From Paenibacillus_V sp046244365 (lineage in GTDB: Bacteria > Bacillota > Bacilli > Paenibacillales > NBRC-103111), in the NCBI RefSeq assembly GCF_046244365.1, contig NZ_CP176395.1, forward strand, positions 4,588,001 through 4,652,000: a stretch of DNA of 64,000 nt, given 5' to 3'. Positions 60,779-64,000 of the stretch are shown in pieces. Below the pieces are notes generated by a model. The model made no database searches. It saw only the letters and a program-made list of their open reading frames with translations, and had not been told where the DNA came from. Each line of letters starts with the position of its first letter. The stretch's first letter is position 1. The translations under genes were made by a program, and so were the position numbers.

Positions 60779-60863
60779 ACGCCAACGCCTTTCCGTTAAC
60801 GCCGTCGCCCCCGGGTTAAACCGAGCCGCGACGGCGTCCATTTTTCCTATGACTGACTAAGGA

Positions 60864-62201
60864 TTACCAGCCCGGGGTTTTCACCGTCCGGTTGTATTGC
60901 GCGTAGTCCGTGTACCAATCATCAAACGCTTTCTTAACGTCTTTTCCGTTAAAAATATCCTGAATTGGCTTTCCAGCGTCGGTGCCGAGCGGGAACGTCG
61001 GGAAGTGTTGTCTGATAACATCGAGGGTAACTGGAATATTGTATTGAGAAATATAACCGTCTACTTCTTTCTGCCATGCGCCCTTTTCCGTGTTGTATCC
61101 TTTATATGGAGAAGATCCTAGAACGGGTTTGACTAAGAGGTTGAAATGATCCGGCTCCATGAGGAAATTGACCATGTCTTTCGCTTCCTGCTTGTGCTTG
61201 CTGTTGAAAGGAACGGCTAATACTCGGCCGGACAAATTCACGACTGCACTAATCTTCGAATCGTCCAGTGTGAACGGCATGAAGCCCAGATCTTTGACTT
61301 TCTCGGCGTCGAGCTTGGCGAAATCGTCGTACAGCCAGTCGCCCAGAACGGTCATCCCGTATTTGCCGTCCAGTAGACCTTGATATCCGTCCGCGATTAT
61401 CGTGGACATATGATCCTTGTTTGTATAAGGCTGCAAGGCAACCATGTGCTCCGCGAATTTCAGGAAACCGTCCATCTTGGAAGGCTTGGTTTCGTTCTTG
61501 GCCATGCGGTTCGCTTCCTCGTCCGTTACCGAGTAGACACCGCCGACAGCTTGCAGCATTTGGTAAGTCCAGCCGTCCTTGCCCGGAATGAATAGCGGCG
61601 TAACTCCTTTCGCCTGGATCTTCTTCATTCCATCCATCAATTCTTGGTAGTTCATCATCGGCACTTTGACGCCGGCTGCTTGGAACACTTTCTTGTTGTA
61701 GATCGCTCCGAAATACCCGAGCGGGAATGCATAGGCTTCATAAGCGACGCCTTCCTTGGCTGTGAAGAGTTTAACGCTATCCAATGTCTTATCAACCCAA
61801 GGACCTTGGAGAGGCTCCAGGAACGAGAATGGAATGACACCATCGCCAGCAGTGGCCATGAACAAATCGGGTGCATCATTCGTCGACAATTTAGTCTTCA
61901 GAATATTGATGAACTGATCGTCTGGATAGACATCCACCCTAACCTTATTGCCGGTTGACTGCTCGTAGGCTGCAATTGCTTTCTTCAGTCCTTCCGTCTC
62001 GCCCCAAGCATTGAAGGTGGCCAACACCATTTCGACCGGTTTTTTGGACGGCGCCGCCGAACCTGATGAAGCCGGGCTGCTTGCCGCCGGGGACGATTCT
62101 CCTGGCACATTGTTAGTTTTTCCTCCGCAAGCCGCCAAAATCGCCATGATTAAGACGATTGCAAGCAGTACTGCCCCCCGTTGAACTCTTTTGTTCTTCA
62201 A
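60864..62201 (-). CDS. Sugar ABC transporter solute-binding lipoprotein (second system)
   Basis: A 445-aa protein from a TTG at 62201, 8 nt after GGAGG; the ATG at 62222 lies upstream of that site and is unlikely. Lipoprotein signal AIVLIMAILAAC, then a long Ser/Ala/Pro tether (about 40 residues). The mature part is a family-1 sugar-binding protein (MVLATFNAWGETEGLKKAIA, DAPDLFMATAGDGV, GMTVLGDWLYDDFAKL). It is the first gene of the second glycan operon, with a repeat motif of the divergent kinase region in its 5' flank (62310). Confidence 0.95.
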   Translation of the reverse strand: MKNKRVQRGAVLLAIVLIMAILAACGGKTNNVPGESSPAASSPASSGSAAPSKKPVEMVLATFNAWGETEGLKKAIAAYEQSTGNKVRVDVYPDDQFINILKTKLSTNDAPDLFMATAGDGVIPFSFLEPLQGPWVDKTLDSVKLFTAKEGVAYEAYAFPLGYFGAIYNKKVFQAAGVKVPMMNYQELMDGMKKIQAKGVTPLFIPGKDGWTYQMLQAVGGVYSVTDEEANRMAKNETKPSKMDGFLKFAEHMVALQPYTNKDHMSTIIADGYQGLLDGKYGMTVLGDWLYDDFAKLDAEKVKDLGFMPFTLDDSKISAVVNLSGRVLAVPFNSKHKQEAKDMVNFLMEPDHFNLLVKPVLGSSPYKGYNTEKGAWQKEVDGYISQYNIPVTLDVIRQHFPTFPLGTDAGKPIQDIFNGKDVKKAFDDWYTDYAQYNRTVKTPGW

Positions 62202-62309
62202 TCGAATAACCTCCACATCCAAATTTTTGTGATGCTTTAATACTAGCTAACAAGACCCATTATGGCAGATCGCTTGCATGCATCGATATAGAAGATCAGA
62301 CGGCCAATC

Positions 62310-62332
62310 TGGATTTTTGGACAAACTTCGTT
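62310..62332. promoter_or_regulatory. Putative operator shared with the divergent kinase region
   Basis: TGGATTTTTGGACAAACTTC (and on to 62332) matches the two tandem motifs at 63459 and 63488 in about 15 of 20 positions. It lies about 110 nt upstream of the solute-binding protein start, a position fit for a YesN-type activator. The assignment is inference. Confidence 0.5.
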
Positions 62333-62341
62333 CCGCTTTTA

Positions 62342-63370
62342 CTAAAGACTCATTAGCTTGTTCCAGATTATTTTATAATTTTCCTCATCGCTATGAAGTC
62401 TTGGGCTATTCGTTAAAATAACTCCGATTCGTTGATATCGGGGATCGATAGAAAGCATGCAGCCGCTAAAACCTGGGTGCCCGATACAGGACGGCGAATG
62501 CAAGTCGCCAAAACATCCGTACTGGTCGGTATCCGTTCGCTGCCAAAAAACAGGGGTTTTAGCGAATTTTCCATTCGTAACCTCGCGCATCATCAAATCA
62601 ATGCCGGCTGGCGAGAATATTCTTTTGTCTCTAAATTTCCCTGCACGCAAGAACAATTCCGCGAACCGCATTAAATCATCCGCCGTCGAATATAGACCGC
62701 TGTCGCCGGTTACGGCCGCATGCCGTAAATGGCTCATGCAGCTGCCCGTTTCGTAGTTCCAAGGCAGCACGAACGAATGATCCTGCATTCGTTCCGTCTC
62801 AAAAGTCGTATTTTCCATTTCCAAGGGAACGAACAGAGTCTCTCTCGCAAATTGTTCGAGACTCGTACCGGTCACCTTTTCGACTATATCCATCAAAATC
62901 GTGTAACCTTGCGTAAAATAAATTTGACGCTCACCCGGCGAATAAGATCTGTTGCTGATTCGGTAGATTTTGATTAAATAAGCTTCGGCATCTTCCTTGC
63001 TCGGCCATGGCTCATCGAACCCTTCATAACCAGCCGTGTGCGTAAGCAAATGGAGTACCGTAACGTCAGAGAACGGAAAGGAAGGAATAATCGTTTGTAC
63101 GGATGTCGTAAGGGTCAGCAATCCATCCTCGATCAGTTTGACAATTAAGCTGCCGGTGATTATTTTGGTGACCGAGCCGATGTTAAAACGTGTATGACGA
63201 TCAATCGGACTCCTCTCATACCCGGCGGGCGCTGAGAAGCCCTCTCTAAATTCGTATAGAGAATCTTCTTTGACATCCATAAAGCCGACAGAAAAACACG
63301 GGCTTAACTCTCTATCCAACAGATTTCTGAAAAATAAGTCCAAGTGAGGAGCGTGAACCGTTATGCCCAT
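62342..63370 (-). CDS. Serine hydrolase of the beta-lactamase class C / PBP4* type
   Basis: A 342-aa protein; the ATG at 63370 has GGGAGG at 9 nt. No signal peptide. Catalytic S66-x-x-K69 in FNIGSVTKIITGSL, the catalytic Tyr151 in RQIYFTQGYTILMDIVEKVT, and HPGFSG near residue 300 in place of the KTG/HxG box. The usual YxN triad is Y-F-T here, so the Asn is replaced by Thr. The family includes esterases and D-aminopeptidases as well as beta-lactamases; next to a glycan operon a deacylase or esterase acting on a decorated sugar is plausible. It is transcribed in the same direction as the operon downstream, 140 nt away. Confidence 0.9.
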   Translation of the reverse strand: MGITVHAPHLDLFFRNLLDRELSPCFSVGFMDVKEDSLYEFREGFSAPAGYERSPIDRHTRFNIGSVTKIITGSLIVKLIEDGLLTLTTSVQTIIPSFPFSDVTVLHLLTHTAGYEGFDEPWPSKEDAEAYLIKIYRISNRSYSPGERQIYFTQGYTILMDIVEKVTGTSLEQFARETLFVPLEMENTTFETERMQDHSFVLPWNYETGSCMSHLRHAAVTGDSGLYSTADDLMRFAELFLRAGKFRDKRIFSPAGIDLMMREVTNGKFAKTPVFWQRTDTDQYGCFGDLHSPSCIGHPGFSGCMLSIDPRYQRIGVILTNSPRLHSDEENYKIIWNKLMSL

Positions 63371-63458
63371 ATCGAATAACCTCCCTTAAAATGAAGCGTT
63401 TGACAATTACTATATCGAACCGTTCAAACGAACAATATGGAAGATTGTATTTGCGGTC

Positions 63459-63510
63459 TGGATTTTTGAACACAATTGGTGCAAGTATGGATTTCCGAAC
63501 AGAATTGGTG
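63459..63510. promoter_or_regulatory. Tandem 29-bp-period motif in the kinase/hydrolase divergent region
   Basis: TGGATTTTTGAACACAATTG (63459) and TGGATTTCCGAACAGAATTG (63488) are near-identical direct repeats starting 29 bp apart, both continuing GTG. They lie between the serine hydrolase and the kinase gene. The spacing of nearly three helical turns suits a dimeric AraC-type regulator. Confidence 0.65.
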
Positions 63511-63529
63511 CTATTATAGTCGCAAGGCG

Positions 63530-64000
63530 GTGATCAGACTGAGAATACGCAACCCCTTGCAGATCAAGCTTTTCTTCGTATATTCCCTCGTATTTGTTCT
63601 GATTACGATTCTTGCAAGCGTTCCCACTTATCTCTATCTCAAGAGAGGGGTCGAGAAGAATGCCTTGAACAGCATGAATGAAACCGTCGCAAACGTGACC
63701 AACAAGCTGGATGCCAGCCTGAAAGAGTTCGACAACATCAGCAAGCAGCTCTATCTGAGCACGGATTCGAACGGGCGGGCAGTGATCCAGCACCTGCAGT
63801 TTCTCGACGGAAGCAACGGCACTTTTGACGTATACGAATCGATCCAAGCGGTGAACAATCTGCTAGGACTCGTTAAGGCTATTTACAATGATATATACCG
63901 GCTTACGATCTATACCTCCAAGAACGAGGTGTTCTCCAATCCGAAAGCCCGCATGACCGTCGAACAGGCTTATGCGAACGAAAGTGATTTGACAGAGATC
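63530..64000 (+). CDS. YesM-like sensor histidine kinase, N-terminal part (runs off the window)
   Basis: 157 codons are visible. The N-terminus LRIRNPLQIKLFFVYSLVFV, then LITILASVPTYLYLKRGVEK is a first membrane segment followed by the start of a Cache-type extracellular domain (NETVANVTNKLDASLKEFDN). This is the pattern of YesM kinases. The start is uncertain: a GTG at 63530 lies 2-3 nt after AAGG, while a CTG at 63539 has a better distance. It is divergent from the serine hydrolase and the glycan operon and presumably senses that operon's substrate with a YesN partner located beyond the right edge. Confidence 0.8.
   Translation, partial: MIRLRIRNPLQIKLFFVYSLVFVLITILASVPTYLYLKRGVEKNALNSMNETVANVTNKLDASLKEFDNISKQLYLSTDSNGRAVIQHLQFLDGSNGTFDVYESIQAVNNLLGLVKAIYNDIYRLTIYTSKNEVFSNPKARMTVEQAYANESDLTEI

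Noticed and set aside
60779..60841. 21-residue N-terminal extension of the second MalF-type permease
   Set aside because: Possible, but the ribosome binding site is too close to the ATG and the extension is not like the family; kept only as an alternative start.
1..64000. tRNA, rRNA, riboswitch or T-box signatures
   Set aside because: No cloverleaf, rRNA core sequence or known leader motif was recognised by eye; a covariance-model search would be needed to exclude small RNAs.

Overview
The window reads as chromosomal DNA of a spore-former of the Paenibacillus type (Paenibacillaceae). This is inferred from strong AGGAGG-type ribosome binding sites with frequent GTG and TTG starts, YesM/YesN-type two-component systems beside MalF/MalG-type sugar permeases without an ATPase gene, many glycoside hydrolases, CcpA-like cre sites and copper-amine-oxidase-N (stalk) proteins. 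No rRNA, tRNA, transposase or CRISPR array was found.

Layout. (1) 1-7.6 kb holds small accessory genes: the start of an ABC ATPase with its histidine kinase and response regulator (minus strand), a SAM methyltransferase whose 5' end carries a 72-bp tandem duplication, a YdcF-type protein, a stand-alone EF-Tu-domain-III-like protein, a PadR regulator coupled to a HAAS-type membrane protein, an unknown 152-aa protein and an unlisted 44-aa ORF. (2) 7.66-27.3 kb is the centrepiece, a three-gene minus-strand Tc (toxin complex) operon. Its first gene is a fused TcB-TcC (SpvB/VCBS/RHS) protein ending in a predicted Tox-REase-5 nuclease. It is followed by a TcA split into a 2630-aa and a 1254-aa protein. 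(3) 27.4-34.2 kb holds a short RDD protein ending inside a dispersed terminator-bearing repeat, a 5'-truncated P1 peptidase overlapping a double-GNAT gene, an ECF41 sigma factor divergent from its NAD(P)-binding partner (with a near-consensus ECF41 promoter), a Cof-type HAD phosphatase and a stalk-domain protein. (4) 34.5-49.4 kb is carbohydrate sensing and use: a GH42 beta-galactosidase divergent from an AraC regulator, and then two adjacent minus-strand units. The upstream unit is a YesM-like kinase with a doubled sensor, a YesN-like regulator and a lipoprotein, closed by its own terminator. The downstream unit is a solute-binding lipoprotein, two permeases and a secreted BNR/discoidin protein. 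(5) 49.4-51.6 kb is a decay zone with a PhzF pseudogene, a frameshifted DUF4304 gene, a TPR-like gene and a second copy of the dispersed repeat. (6) 51.6-64 kb is a second glycan operon on the minus strand: solute-binding protein, two permeases, a beta-propeller glycosidase, a phytanoyl-CoA-dioxygenase-like enzyme, an internally deleted SDR, GH39 and a GH106-like enzyme. It is preceded by a serine hydrolase and a divergent YesM-like kinase that runs off the right edge.

How the parts work together. The two transporter operons look like independent two-component-controlled glycan import modules. Each would borrow a shared MsmX-type ATPase, an inference from the missing ATPase genes. The Tc operon would give a TcA pore/injector assembled from two polypeptides and a TcB-TcC cocoon carrying a nuclease. 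No immunity gene is visible, which fits a non-self, probably eukaryotic, target.

All functions are inferred from sequence motifs. No database search was run.
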